Below, in pieces: positions 44,967 through 53,832 of a stretch of 64,000 bases of DNA. Numbering within the stretch: position 1 is the first letter of the stretch; every line of letters starts with the position of its first letter. The stretch comes from an uncultured Bacilli bacterium. Its GTDB lineage: Bacteria > Bacillota_I > Bacilli_A > RFN20 > CAG-826. The DNA is taken from contig CAKVCX010000002.1 of the NCBI GenBank assembly GCA_934725985.1, positions 496,001 to 560,000 on the forward strand, written 5' to 3'. Position numbers and translations under genes: made by a program. The notes under the pieces are model-generated. The model was not told the DNA's origin. It did no database searches and worked only from the letters and a program-made list of their open reading frames with translations.

Positions 44967-46523
44967 TCAATTTACCCTACTTGGGCAAAATTTTGGGGGA
45001 CATTTCAAACCGATTTGTGAACCTCTTAGCTTAAAGGCCGAACCAAATTCATCGATTTTTATGGTCTTTTTGGCCGTCATATAGTTAAAAACGATATCGA
45101 TATCGCCGTTTTTGTGGACGAAGACCGAATTCAAGAAGACGTCGACGAGCCTTTGCCTATCTTCCTCATTCTCGAGATCCAAGCCTGTAAAGAAGGAAAA
45201 CGTCTCCTCAATGTGCTCCAAGCTGAAATTCGGGCGGACTAGCATCTCCTTGTCTATTTTTACCTCGATTTCCTTCAGCTCCCCTTCCAGTTTCACATAC
45301 CTTTGCTTGAAGCGCATGAACTCACCGCCGCCGTCTTCCAACACCTTCATGATGTTGTCTAATTTACTCTTAGTCTCTTTTCTTCTTTCCTCAAGCATCA
45401 AAAGATATGGGCTCTCTTTATTCTGAGATGCAAATAGTTTTGAAGCCATTTCTTTTATCGCCTTGGATCATGAAGAACTTCCATGATGTTCTTAAGGACG
45501 AGGTCCCTAAAGCATCCTTATTAATGCCTCTAAGCTCACAAGCCTGTTTTCTTCTATTATTCACACACTTGTAATAGCGATATATTTTGCCATTTGGCTT
45601 ATTCACTCCATCAGCAATCATCATCTTTCCGCATTCACCGCAAAATACTTTAGGTGAAAGAAGACAGTTTAGTCTAGCCGTATGTTTGTCTGGCTTAGTT
45701 CTATTGTTCTTGATTCTACCTTGAGCCAAATTAAAAGTAGCTTCGTCAATTATTGGAAGTATAGCTGTCTTGCTGACTTTACCATACATCTCATATTCTC
45801 CAATATACTTTCTGCTTTGACTATTCTCACCACTCTTGAATTGCTCAATAATTTGCCATCTGACCCTTTGATGCCTTTTGCAGCGAGCTCTTTCGAAATC
45901 TTATTACATGTAGTGTTTGTAGTTGTGTAAAATCTAAATATCTCCTTCACTATTTCAGCATCATGCTCATTGATAGCAAAATGGCCATTCTCATTTCTAT
46001 ATCCAAAAGGAATAAGCCCATTTATCTTGCCGTTGATGACATTATCAGTCATTCCTCTTTTGACCTTCTCTGCCAAGTCAGCAGAGTAATATTCAGCAAG
46101 ACCATCAAGAGCAGATTCCAAAAGGATTCCTTCATGACCATCGGATATGGCTTCGGTAGCAGATAGTACTTTTACATTATGCTTCTTGAGAACAGACTTA
46201 TATTTCAAGGCATCGTATCTGCTTCTTGAGAATCTATCTACCTTCCAAACGATGAAATAATCAAAAGCCTTGGACCTGCTATCGGAAATCATCTTTTGAA
46301 ACTGAGGTCTTTCATCTGTCTTGGCTTAAATAGCTCTATCGATGTAATTGCCAACTGCCAAAAGTCCCTTGCTTTTGGCAAAGGTGCTGCATTCCCTCAA
46401 TTGCCCGTCTATCGACTCCTCCCGCTGGTTGTCGCAGGAGAAGCGGGCGTAGATAACCGCCCTGGTCCCATCGTTTTTAATAGCAGTACTCCTTGGCTCT
46501 TTCAAAAATGATCCATCTCCCAT
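44967..46523 (-). pseudogene. Large serine recombinase, decayed
   Basis: Collinear fragments in different frames reconstruct one large serine integrase of about 515 residues. Pieces in order: the catalytic N-terminus (AVIYARFSCDNQREESIDGQ, with the nucleophilic Ser), an in-frame TAA at 46326-46328 (YIDRAI-stop-AKTDERPQFQKM), the helix E/DNA-binding part (WKVDRFSRSRYDALKYKS ... GLIPFGYRNENGHF), a frame change near 45790, the zinc ribbon (CGECGKMMIADG ... YYKCVNNRRKQACELRG), another frame change near 45450, and a coiled-coil C-terminus ending CPPKFCPSRVN. RBS AGGAGG precedes the ATG at 46523. It would have driven site-specific integration or excision but is now inactive. Confidence 0.85.
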
Positions 46524-46587
46524 TTTCCCGCCTCCTGTCGCTATTCGCCATCATCTTTCTTAGCCATCTCTTCCTTGATGGCGGAAT

Positions 46588-47942
46588 GAAGTGCTATTAA
46601 TAAAGTAGACACAATTTGACATTTATGTGGACAGTTATATGTCACTTGTCGACACTAGTTTTATAACTGTATACAGAAAGGAGTATCTTTATGAACTATA
46701 CAAAAGATGAAAAAAATAGAAATTGGTCGTCAAATCTATACTCATGAAATCACCGTAGGCGATGCTGCCGAGAAATATAGCCTTAATTGGTATACAGTAA
46801 GAGACTATATGCACCAATATAGAGATTTAAATCATCTTCAACCAATGTCTGATGGTAAAGATGCTTTAAAAGTTATTAATAAAGCAAAGAAGAAAAATTT
46901 CGACGATTTAGAATCTTTATCTAGAGAAGAATTAATCGATGAAGTAATCAAAGCTCGTGTTGAAACTGAACGAGCAAAAAAAGGTTATGCTGTCAAAGGA
47001 GGTGGTCAGGAAAAGGAATTCATCAGTTTAAGCAATTCGAATTCGAAATAATTTACAAACTATCAAATGATTTCCCGGTTCAAAAATTATGTAAGATTAT
47101 GGATGCCAATCGATCTGGATTTTATAAATGGAGAAGCAGAATGAATAATGTATCATCAAAAAAATTAAGAAGAAATAATGGTATTGAGTTATTTAGACAA
47201 TATCATTTAATGTATCCTACACATGGATATAGATGGCTAAACGCTAAAATAAAGTTGGATTTAGGTCAAATTATGTCAGATAACTATGCTCAACGTTGCG
47301 GTGCTTTTTGCTGGTATTAGAAGTGTTTCTAAAAGATGCAAATATGCTAAACCAGGCAAAAAATATAAAATTTATCCTAATTTATTACTTGCCGATTTGG
47401 CTATTAACCAACCTTATCAAGTTGTCGTTTCAGATATGACTGCATTTGGGGTTAATAAAGATTATTATGAATTAACTTTATAATGGACTTATTTAATAAT
47501 GAAATTATCGCTTATGATGTTTCTACAACTAAAGGAGATAGAACTACTTATATTAATGGTTTAAATGAATTAATTGAAAAGAAAAAAGAATATAAAAATC
47601 TAAAGATGATTTTACACACTGATCAAGGATTTGTATATTCTTCGAAAAGTTTCAATGAGCTTTTACCTTTATATAATATCACACATTCTATGTCTCGTGC
47701 AGGTACTCCCACTGATAACGGAGCTATGGAGTCTATTAATGGTTGGTTAAAAGAAGAATTGTTTAATGATTTTAAAATAAAAGAAAAAGAAGATTATATT
47801 AAATGTATTGAAGAATACATCCTTTTCTTCAATGAACAAAGGCCTTCTTGTTCACTTAATTATCTAACTCCTAAACAATTTAAAGAGTTTTTTACCCCCT
47901 AAACACTAAAAAGTGTCTACTTTCTCTTGACTAGTGCACTTC
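46588..47942 (+). mobile_element. IS3-family insertion sequence (about 1355 bp), frameshifted
   Basis: Terminal inverted repeats: left GAAGTGC...AAAGTAGACAC (46588-46612) and right, complementary, GTGTCTACTTT...GCACTTC (47913-47942). It contains orfA- and orfB-like frames on the plus strand. No clear target duplication is seen, so the ends may be off by a base or two. Both flanks contain decayed mobile-element sequence. Confidence 0.85.
46691..47902 (+). pseudogene. IS3-family transposase (orfA/orfB), disrupted by 1-nt indels
   Basis: orfA begins at the ATG 46691 (MNYTKDEK, RBS AAAGGAG) but one extra A near 46712 shifts it; the rest (IEIGRQIYTHEITVGDAAEKY) is read from 46707. The orfA-orfB junction at GGAAAAGG near 46995 could be the programmed -1 site of the family. 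orfB (KLCKIMDANRSGFYKW, SDNYAQRC, VVSDMTAFGVNKDYYELTL, DQGFVYSSKSF, SRAGTPTDNGAMESINGWLKEELF, NEQRPSCSLNYLTPKQF) carries a DDE integrase core, but an extra T near 47313 and a missing T near 47477 break it. Without correction no active transposase is made. Confidence 0.85.
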
Positions 47943-48073
47943 GTTTCCTCCCCGTCGTACATTCTCTTTATCGTGTGTCTGTCCTTGCCGTAAGAGCGGG
48001 CAAGGTCGCTGAAGTTTGGTTTGATACCCATTGTCCTAAACATGCTTAAGGCACCTATTAAGTTATTTTCCAT
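47943..48073 (-). pseudogene. IS21-family istA N-terminal fragment
   Basis: An ATG at 48073 with RBS AAGGAG and a TATAAT box 25-30 bases upstream starts MENNLIGALSMFRTMGIKPNFSDLARSYGKDRHTIKRMYDGEE, the helix-turn-helix start of an IstA transposase. The frame is cut at 47943 where the IS3 element ends. Together with the istB remnant at 44370-44611 on the same strand it suggests that one IS21 element was split and eroded by later insertions. Confidence 0.65.
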
Positions 48074-48149
48074 AATCGCTCCTTGGAGAGCAATTATAGA
48101 GTATTGCCCAAATTGGTGAATGTTATATTCCCTTTTTTGGTCAAATATA

Positions 48150-48501
48150 GATTACCTCTATCAGGAGGGATGGGCCGAATATGCTGGAGCGATTCTGCCT
48201 CGAGAGCGGCATATCCCACAAATTCATCCGCCCCAGGACCCCCGAGCACAACGGCAAAGTGGAAAGAAGCCACAGGATCGACCAGGAGAAATTCTACAGA
48301 TCCCTGAGATTCTATTCCCTCGACGACCTCGCCTCCCAGGGGGCGAGGTGGAACAAAAGGTACAACGAAATGCCGAGGATGGTGCTCAAACTGAGGTCCC
48401 CGAACCAAGTGGAACTTGAAAAGCTGAGGAAGCTGATGCAAGATACCGGCGAGGTCAGATGCCCGAGGCTTCTCAAGTGTTTCACATCAATTGAAAACTA
48501 A
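48150..48501 (+). pseudogene. IS481-like transposase C-terminal fragment
   Basis: The frame reads DGPNMLERFCLESGISHKF, then IRPRTPEHNGKVERSHRIDQ and a C-terminal FYSLDDLASQGARWNKRYNEMP...KSPNQVELEKL-type ending, the last third of a DDE integrase with the HNGKVERSH glutamate motif. The first two catalytic acids are missing, and a stop lies just upstream. Its GC content is far above that of the flanks, so it came from a different donor. Confidence 0.75.
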
Positions 48502-48644
48502 CACACGGTGAAGAAGCCTTAAGGCTTTATAACTCCATCTATGAAGGATACGGCGATATAATGGATAATCTTTATTGCAAGAAAGTAGGAATGACATTTA
48601 TCGGAAAGGAGAAAGACAATGGAAAACAAGCAAGCCTTGGATGA
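48495..48644 (+). pseudogene. 3' end of an interrupted gene
   Basis: A frame without a start (GEEALRLYNSIYEGYGDIMDN, then LYCKKVGMTFIGKEKDNGKQ and stop) begins where the IS481-like fragment ends. It has the AT-rich composition of the host genome and overlaps the next small gene by 26 bases. It looks like the tail of a gene truncated by the mobile-element pile-up. Family not recognised. Confidence 0.5.
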
Positions 48645-48828
48645 AGCCGTTAAAATCCTTTACTCCAAAATGAAAGACACTGTTTTTGTCACTATAGAAA
48701 GCCCAGAAATGAAGCCAAAACTATGCCACTATAAAGCCATGAAGGAAAAGCTAGGAGAAGCAAAAAGTACAGACTATCAAAAGAGTTTTAAGAAAGTAAA
48801 CTCACAAAATATTCAAGCAATTCTTTAA
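48619..48828 (+). CDS. Small hypothetical protein
   Basis: 69 residues, helical and charged (MENKQALDEAVKILYSKMKD ... NSQNIQAIL). AAAGGAG lies 7 bases before the ATG, and the gene starts inside the truncated gene upstream, as in an operon. A strong terminator follows its stop. No family recognised; it may have lost its partner gene. Confidence 0.55.
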   Translation: MENKQALDEAVKILYSKMKDTVFVTIESPEMKPKLCHYKAMKEKLGEAKSTDYQKSFKKVNSQNIQAIL

Positions 48829-48838
48829 TAAGCACCTA

Positions 48839-48873
48839 AAAAAAGCCGTCGGATTAGTCTTGACGGCTTTTTT
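48839..48873. terminator. Intrinsic terminator, bidirectional
   Basis: Stem AAAAGCCGTC / GACGGCTTTT with an 11-base loop, T-run TTTTTT on the plus strand and an A-run before it that serves the minus strand. Ends the small plus-strand gene at 48828. Confidence 0.88.
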
Positions 48874-48983
48874 CTATTTAACCATCTTTTTTCATTTTAA
48901 TAATATACATAAGTAATACGTTTCTAGATTATATAAAAGAAAAAAGCCCAAATTGTAAACTCTTATAGATGTTGAATATTAAA

Positions 48984-50684
48984 TTAATTTAAAAGTTGTT
49001 TTATTTTTTCTATTAACAATTTTGACCTTTTATTATAGAAATCATCAAAATGCTCTATTTCAAGTGGAAAGTCATCTTTTATCAATGCATGTTTTTTAAA
49101 TACTTTTTGTTGATCACTAGTTAATTGTGACACATAATCTTCTAAACTAATATTGCTTTTTTCAGCGTTACTACAGCCTTCAAAATATTGAAGATTAGGT
49201 AATTTATTTTTTATACTTCTCCATTTATTCCATTCATCAAATGTAACAGTTAATGGTTTATTTTCATTAAACCTTTCTTCTGGATGTAAATGATCTTGCT
49301 CATATTTTAAAGAAGAATTTATCCAATCTTTACTAAGATAATAAAGTATTTCGCCAGCTATTCTGCTTCCTTTTTCAGACATTAATAAATCATCAAGTTT
49401 GCCCTGCGTGATAGCAAGCTCCGATCTTTGATTTAATAGGTCAAATGTTATAACTCCATTAAAGGAATTTATATCTGATTTCATTTGTTGCAATTTTGCA
49501 GTTGTACCAGCATTAAAATATCCAAAGAAAATAGCGCGAATTAAATACGCCCTTAATTCATTAGTATAATTTTGATAAGTATCTGGATTAAAATAGATTA
49601 CATAAATAATTGGTAGGAGTACGTTCCAGCTATTAGAAAATCTGCTAATATTGATGTTTTGACTTTTTAAAAATGCTGCTAAATTTTTAAGTGCATTTTT
49701 AAAAGAATTCCAATTATCTTTTAGTTGCGTTGCTAATTTCTTATTAATAGTTGATTTAATGACATCACCATAAAGCATCAATGCAGTACGAATAATAAAA
49801 TCAGAGCCAAATCCAGCAAAATCTTTTACAAGTACTTTTCCAAATTCTTGTTTTGCCTGAGACCAATATGCCTCAAGAATTGACATAGTAATTTCTGATT
49901 TTTTTAAAGCTTTTCCACCACTATTAAATCTTACAAACATTTCTAGCGCATCATCTTGATTCATTCCGAAAATTTCAGTGTATCTAACTAATTTTTCCTC
50001 ATAAATCTTTGAATATAACTTATTTAAAATGTTTGCAGCATATTCTTTACTATTATCAGGAACCTTAGAAATATAACCATCAAATAACCTATTTCTATAT
50101 TCATTATCACGAATATTAGGATCTATTAATTTTTTGATTTCAAAAGCAGTAGGACTCAGCGTTCCAAGTTTTGTGTTAAATCCAATATCGTATTTTTTAC
50201 TATTATATTCTTCTTCATCAACTGTTAACTTATTTTTGTTTAATTCGACAAAAAGCTTTGCTACTATGCCAGCTTTACTCTTTTTTCTAGCGTTTTTTTG
50301 TCTAATATATAAATCACCATATAAAGAGACGTATAAAGCAGTTAATCTTTGTTGACCATCCAAAATTGCTGTGTCATTTATATTAGTATTAATATTAGAA
50401 AGAGAGTAATTATTATTTCCAGCATCAGCTTGATTACGACTATTAAATGTAATTGAACTTAAGAAACTCATAAAATAAGTATCCCAAGTCGTATTAGAGT
50501 CGTCTATATGCCAAAACAAAAAAGTAGAGAAAGGATAATCTAAGAGTATAGAATCCCATAATTTTTCTATTCTAGAAACATCCCAAACAAATTGTCTTTG
50601 AAATGCGGGAATTACATATTTATTTTCTTTAATTTTGTTTAATGCATCAAATATTGAGATGCTTTCATCATTAATAGTTTTCAT
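48984..50684 (-). CDS. DUF262/HNH protein, GmrSD-like putative type IV restriction or defence enzyme
   Basis: 566 residues. The N-terminal DUF262 domain has VIPAFQRQFVWDVSRIEKLWDSI (residues 24-46) and the nucleotide-hydrolysis motif DGQQRLTALY (109-118), shared with GmrS, SspE and BrxU. The C-terminus has EQDHLHPEERF (near 465), followed by NKLPNLQYFEGCSNAEKSN, the arrangement of the GmrD/DUF1524 His-Asn-His nuclease. Both halves of GmrSD thus occur in one chain, as in single-chain type IV enzymes that cut modified phage DNA. It sits beside eroded mobile elements, a typical place for defence genes. No strong RBS is visible. Confidence 0.82.
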   Translation of the reverse strand: MKTINDESISIFDALNKIKENKYVIPAFQRQFVWDVSRIEKLWDSILLDYPFSTFLFWHIDDSNTTWDTYFMSFLSSITFNSRNQADAGNNNYSLSNINTNINDTAILDGQQRLTALYVSLYGDLYIRQKNARKKSKAGIVAKLFVELNKNKLTVDEEEYNSKKYDIGFNTKLGTLSPTAFEIKKLIDPNIRDNEYRNRLFDGYISKVPDNSKEYAANILNKLYSKIYEEKLVRYTEIFGMNQDDALEMFVRFNSGGKALKKSEITMSILEAYWSQAKQEFGKVLVKDFAGFGSDFIIRTALMLYGDVIKSTINKKLATQLKDNWNSFKNALKNLAAFLKSQNINISRFSNSWNVLLPIIYVIYFNPDTYQNYTNELRAYLIRAIFFGYFNAGTTAKLQQMKSDINSFNGVITFDLLNQRSELAITQGKLDDLLMSEKGSRIAGEILYYLSKDWINSSLKYEQDHLHPEERFNENKPLTVTFDEWNKWRSIKNKLPNLQYFEGCSNAEKSNISLEDYVSQLTSDQQKVFKKHALIKDDFPLEIEHFDDFYNKRSKLLIEKIKQLLN

Positions 50685-50758
50685 AAAAATTACTATAAAA
50701 AGAATAGATATTAAATGATTTTAGAAAAAGTTCCAATAGGAGCTTCCACAAAAACTAA

Positions 50759-50989
50759 TTATTTAATTCTAACTGGTCCAATATAGCTAATCTCACCGAA
50801 AGATCGTTGGACTCTATTTCCGCCGACTCTACTAATTTGATCAAAGGAATATTCAACTCTATCTAAACCTACTCTTGAAATCTTATTAAAAGAATATTCA
50901 ATTCTTCTATCGCCAATTTTGCTTAATTTACCAAACGAATATTGTGGTCTACCTCCATAATATTTGATTAAAGCTTCTTCATCTGTCAT
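50759..50989 (-). CDS. Small protein built of 15-residue tandem repeats
   Basis: 76 residues. After a 12-residue start come four units of 15 residues: RPQYSFGKLSKIGDR, RIEYSFNKISRVGLD, RVEYSFDQISRVGGN and RVQRSFGEISYIGPV, then RIK. The pattern R-h-x-Y-S-F-x-x-I-S-x-h-G alternates polar and hydrophobic residues and suggests a beta-solenoid or beta-arch stack. RBS GGAGG is well placed. I know similar short beta-repeat proteins in diverse bacteria but no function. It lies upstream of the DUF262 gene on the same strand, 74 bases apart, so the two may be co-transcribed. Confidence 0.75.
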   Translation of the reverse strand: MTDEEALIKYYGGRPQYSFGKLSKIGDRRIEYSFNKISRVGLDRVEYSFDQISRVGGNRVQRSFGEISYIGPVRIK

Positions 50990-51134
50990 TATTTTGCCTC
51001 CTATAAGATTAGCCTAATTTTATTATGCCCCCCCCGAAAAAGTGAAGAAAAATCGTTAAACAATTGATTTTTTTGCTTTTTTGCAACATTACCATGTCTC
51101 TACAACATCATTATTAAATTCTTATTTTTAAGCA

Positions 51135-51171
51135 CAGCAAAAGCCTCAACCATTTTGAAATAGCTGAAGCT
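51135..51171 (-). terminator. Terminator after the lipoprotein gene
   Basis: Minus-strand stem AGCTTCA / TGAGGCT (one G-T pair) with a 16-base loop, followed by TTTTGCT. The poor T-run makes it moderate. Confidence 0.5.
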
Positions 51172-51194
51172 AATAAATAGTAATCAATAATTAG

Positions 51195-51700
51195 TTAGAA
51201 ACTAATTTTTACAGAATCTCCATCCCAGGAGTAATTGTAATCAGAATCAGCAAAGGTAGTAATATCACTTCTATCCCATGTCTCACCATGGATGACAAAG
51301 TAGATTACTTTATTATCAAGATCTTTAGGGAAAGCTTTTTTTAAGTCTAGTTCAGCTTCAAAAGCTAATTCACCATATCCATCATCCATCTTAACAGCTT
51401 CAAGTTCAATTTTATCCCAACCAGCAATAGTATTCTCCGTGTAGCTATCAGAAGTTAATGGATTATCGTTTGTAAAAGTTAAGATATAACGATCTTGTAA
51501 AACTGCATCCTTCTCAGCAGAGAATGAACCAGATAATTTAAAGCCTTCTTTGATAGTCTCATTCAATCCGTATTTAAGAATGATAGCATCATTATCCTTG
51601 TCTGCTGTTCCCATTCTTAAAGTAGCTTCGATATCAGCTCCACAACTAGTAAGAAGAGTAATTGCACTTAGTGCAAAAGCCGAAAATAATTGCTTTTCAT
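51195..51700 (-). pseudogene. Lipoprotein gene with a frameshift in its signal-peptide A-run
   Basis: The ATG at 51700 (RBS AAGGAA) reads ATGAAAAGC and stops after ten codons. One more A in the A4 run (51694-51697) would give MKKQLFSAFALSAITLLTSCGAD, a perfect lipoprotein signal, fused in frame to the 139-residue remainder (ILKYGLNETIKEGFKLSGSF ... SYNWDGDSV). That remainder has Asp/Glu-rich beta strands and no recognised family. The gene is intact otherwise, so this is recent decay, phase variation at the homopolymer, or a sequencing error. Confidence 0.65.
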
Positions 51701-52021
51701 ATATGTGGTTCCTTTCTTATGGTCATTAAGCGAGCCACCATCGCAATAAATATTGTACGTTTTAAAATATTGTGTTTCAATAAAATTAAAAATTACGGCT
51801 TCTTATCAAAGTATCTTTCTCATCTTCGTTTTGAACTTCAAAAAATCCTGCTATTATTCAATGTTTATCAAGGATTGTAAGCAGGTTTCAAAAGAGTCTC
51901 TTAAAGACATAAAAAAAGCGTCCCTAAGGATGTTTTCTTAATGTTTGGAGTTACCTTCAAACTGTATAACTAACCCAAAGCCTCCGGGATATAGGAAGCA
52001 GTTAGGATGTAATACGAATGG
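51701..52021. other. 320-base interval without a supported gene
   Basis: It holds short open frames in two directions (for example 51753-51941) that lack an RBS and family resemblance. An imperfect hairpin at about 51906-51940 followed by seven T on the minus strand could terminate the tRNA transcript. Nothing else is recognised. Confidence 0.4.
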
Positions 52022-52095
52022 TGACCCGTACGGGATTCGAACCCATGAATGTATCCTTGAAAGGGATATGAGTTAAGCCACTTCTCCAACGGGCC
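52022..52095 (-). tRNA. tRNA-Glu(TTC)
   Basis: A full cloverleaf folds: acceptor GGCCCGT / ACGGGTC, anticodon arm ATCC-CTTTCAA-GGAT with anticodon TTC, and the T-arm GTTCGAATC. CCA is not encoded. It is 3 bases downstream of tRNA-Asn, in the same transcript. Confidence 0.93.
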
Positions 52096-52098
52096 AAG

Positions 52099-52173
52099 TG
52101 GCGCTTGCTATAGGATTCGAACCTACAACCGATCGGTTAACAGCCGATTGCTCTACCGTTGAGCTAAGCAAGC
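52099..52173 (-). tRNA. tRNA-Asn(GTT)
   Basis: Cloverleaf with acceptor GCTTGCT-type pairing to AGCAAGC, discriminator G and encoded CCA. The anticodon loop CTGTTAA gives GTT. T-arm GTTCGAATC is present. It is the first gene of a two-tRNA unit. Confidence 0.93.
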
Positions 52174-52199
52174 ACCTAATACGCCTAAGCGCGTTTCAT

Positions 52200-52228
52200 A
52201 TTCTATAGATTGCAAGGTTTAATTGCAA
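52200..52228 (-). promoter_or_regulatory. Promoter of the tRNA-Asn/tRNA-Glu unit
   Basis: Minus-strand -35 TTGCAA (52223-52228) and -10 TAGAAT (52200-52205) with a 17-base spacer, 27 bases before tRNA-Asn. The IS30 element inserted 120 bases further upstream leaves it intact. Confidence 0.65.
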
Positions 52229-52345
52229 TAGGAAATTGCATTCCAAGTGAATTATTTTTTAAAACATAAGGTGACAGATTAATCGCGAAATCATCCAATT
52301 TAAGTAACCTAGCCATGTTTTTCTGCCAGGATGCTATTATTAACG

Positions 52346-53590
52346 TGTCCGGCCCGGCCTTTGAAAAGGAGGAAAAACTATGGCCAAAAAGGACAACAAA
52401 CACTCTAAGTTAACCATCAACGACAGAATGCTGATACAAGCCTGCATCGCGAAGGGCGAATCCGCGAATCTGATTGCCGAAAGGATCGGATTCTCCGCCT
52501 CCACCGTTTACAGGGAAATCAAGCGAGGGTCCAAGACAAGGAACCTAGGCGCAGGCAAGTGTGCGAAAATCGGCCGTATCGGCATATGCAATTTTTGTAG
52601 CAAAAAGGCCTATTGCCGGCTGGAAAAGCGTTTTTACGACTACGAGAACGCAAGCGATGAATCGCAAAGGAGGAGAAGCGAGGCGAGGTCGGGTACAAGG
52701 ATTCCCGGCGAATGCCTTGCCAAATTGGATTCCCTTTCCCAGCAAACAAGGGACACGGGGTCGATCCACCACGTCTTCGTCGCGAACGAATGGGCAAGCG
52801 AAATCTGCTGCGAAAGAACGTTGCGCAGGCTTGTCTATTCGGGTGTCCTATCCGTGAAGGCACACGAGCTTCGCAGATACGTTCGGTTTAAAAGGGATTC
52901 ACAGAAATCGCGGAAGGCAAAGAGAATCCTCATCCGCGACGTCCGTGCCCTCGTCGGAAGGACGCATGACGACTTCCTTGCCTACGCGGCAGCCCACAAA
53001 AAGGCAATCGTCACCCAATACGATTCCGTCGTCGGCAAAAGGGACGACGGGGTGGCAATACTCACGATTACCTTCCCCAGGTTCAACCTGCAGATAGGCA
53101 GGCTGATAACAAAAGGCGACCCGTCGTCTGCCAAAAAGGCGATAGTAGGCGTGATGTCCAAACTCATAAATGCCGGTTTCCCGGACGCGTTCGAGGCTTG
53201 CCTATGCGACAACGGCACCGAATTTGCCACGTTCTACGAGATAGAGGATGCGGCCAAGCTCGCAGGCGCATCCGAATGTCGCGCCTTCTACGCAAGGCCT
53301 TACCGATCAAACGACAAGGCCGAATGCGAGAGGAACCACGAATTCGTACGATACGTCTTCCCGAAGGGAAAATCGCTCGACGGGCTGACCCAGGAAAGCG
53401 TGGACTCCGCCTTTGACAACATCAATTCGCTCGTCCGTGCCGGAAAGGGGAACCGAACGCCCAGCGAGGCGGCGGAACGGGTGTTCGGAAAGGCTTTTCT
53501 AGAAGCACTCGGAGTCAAAAAAATAGATAAAAGAAAAGTCAGACTAACTCCGATAATCTGACCTTCCAAAAGGCCCGGGCCGGGCCCAAA
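52346..53590 (+). mobile_element. IS30-family insertion sequence, apparently intact
   Basis: GC-rich block in an AT-rich neighbourhood. Left end GTCCGGCCCGGCCTTT (from 52346) and right end AAAGGCCCGGGCCGGGCC (to about 53587) are imperfect inverted repeats around one uninterrupted transposase gene. It lies between the tRNA promoter and the acpP terminator and disrupts no recognisable gene. Exact ends and target duplication could not be fixed by eye. Confidence 0.85.
52380..53561 (+). CDS. IS30-family transposase
   Basis: 393 residues. N-terminal helix-turn-helix (LTINDRMLIQACIAKGESAN, then IGFSASTVYREIKRG, residues 12-47), a Cys-rich segment (CKFCSKKAYC-like, about 68-78) and a DDE integrase core: TQYDSVVG (Asp near 219), CDNGTEF (Asp near 277) and KAECERNHEFVRY (Glu near 313), followed by the family's FPKGKSLDGLTQESVD. 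RBS AAAGGAGG precedes the ATG. Codon use is GC-rich, unlike neighbours, so the element was recently acquired. Confidence 0.95.
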   Translation: MAKKDNKHSKLTINDRMLIQACIAKGESANLIAERIGFSASTVYREIKRGSKTRNLGAGKCAKIGRIGICNFCSKKAYCRLEKRFYDYENASDESQRRRSEARSGTRIPGECLAKLDSLSQQTRDTGSIHHVFVANEWASEICCERTLRRLVYSGVLSVKAHELRRYVRFKRDSQKSRKAKRILIRDVRALVGRTHDDFLAYAAAHKKAIVTQYDSVVGKRDDGVAILTITFPRFNLQIGRLITKGDPSSAKKAIVGVMSKLINAGFPDAFEACLCDNGTEFATFYEIEDAAKLAGASECRAFYARPYRSNDKAECERNHEFVRYVFPKGKSLDGLTQESVDSAFDNINSLVRAGKGNRTPSEAAERVFGKAFLEALGVKKIDKRKVRLTPII

Positions 53591-53791
53591 AAGCAGCCGA
53601 ACCAAGCTTTTGCGATTACTTAGTCACAGGAATCACGAAAGCATTTTCGGCATACCTAAATTTTCATACAATGGACCGATTTAGTCAAACTTTGACAAGG
53701 TAATTGCAAAACCATAACTAAAATTTAACCAAGCAATCTTATTAATCGTATTCCGTTGCATTTATTTTGTCATTTAACGATTATTTTTTAA

Positions 53792-53816
53792 AAAAACGGA
53801 CACGATGTCCGTTTTT
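53792..53816. terminator. Bidirectional terminator after acpP
   Basis: Perfect stem AAAAACGGACA / TGTCCGTTTTT with a CGA loop, symmetric A and T runs. Serves acpP on the minus strand. Confidence 0.9.
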
Positions 53817-53832
53817 GCTTAAATATATAAAA

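Noticed and set aside
45418..46523. Serine recombinase as several separate small genes
   Set aside because: The pieces are collinear with one large recombinase and only the first has an RBS, so they are fragments of one decayed gene.
48094..48441. Minus-strand and alternative plus-strand frames over the IS481-like fragment
   Set aside because: GC-rich shadow frames; only the frame with HNGKVERSH has a family match.
51026..51034. C8 homopolymer as a possible phase-variation tract
   Set aside because: It is in a gap and not in or next to a start region where slippage would switch a gene, although promoter effects cannot be excluded.
51753..51941. Short plus-strand frames between the lipoprotein and tRNA genes
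   Set aside because: No RBS and no motif; compatible with chance in AT-rich DNA.
52203..52403. 66-codon minus-strand frame left of IS30
   Set aside because: It runs across the IS30 end and the tRNA promoter, so it is not a gene.
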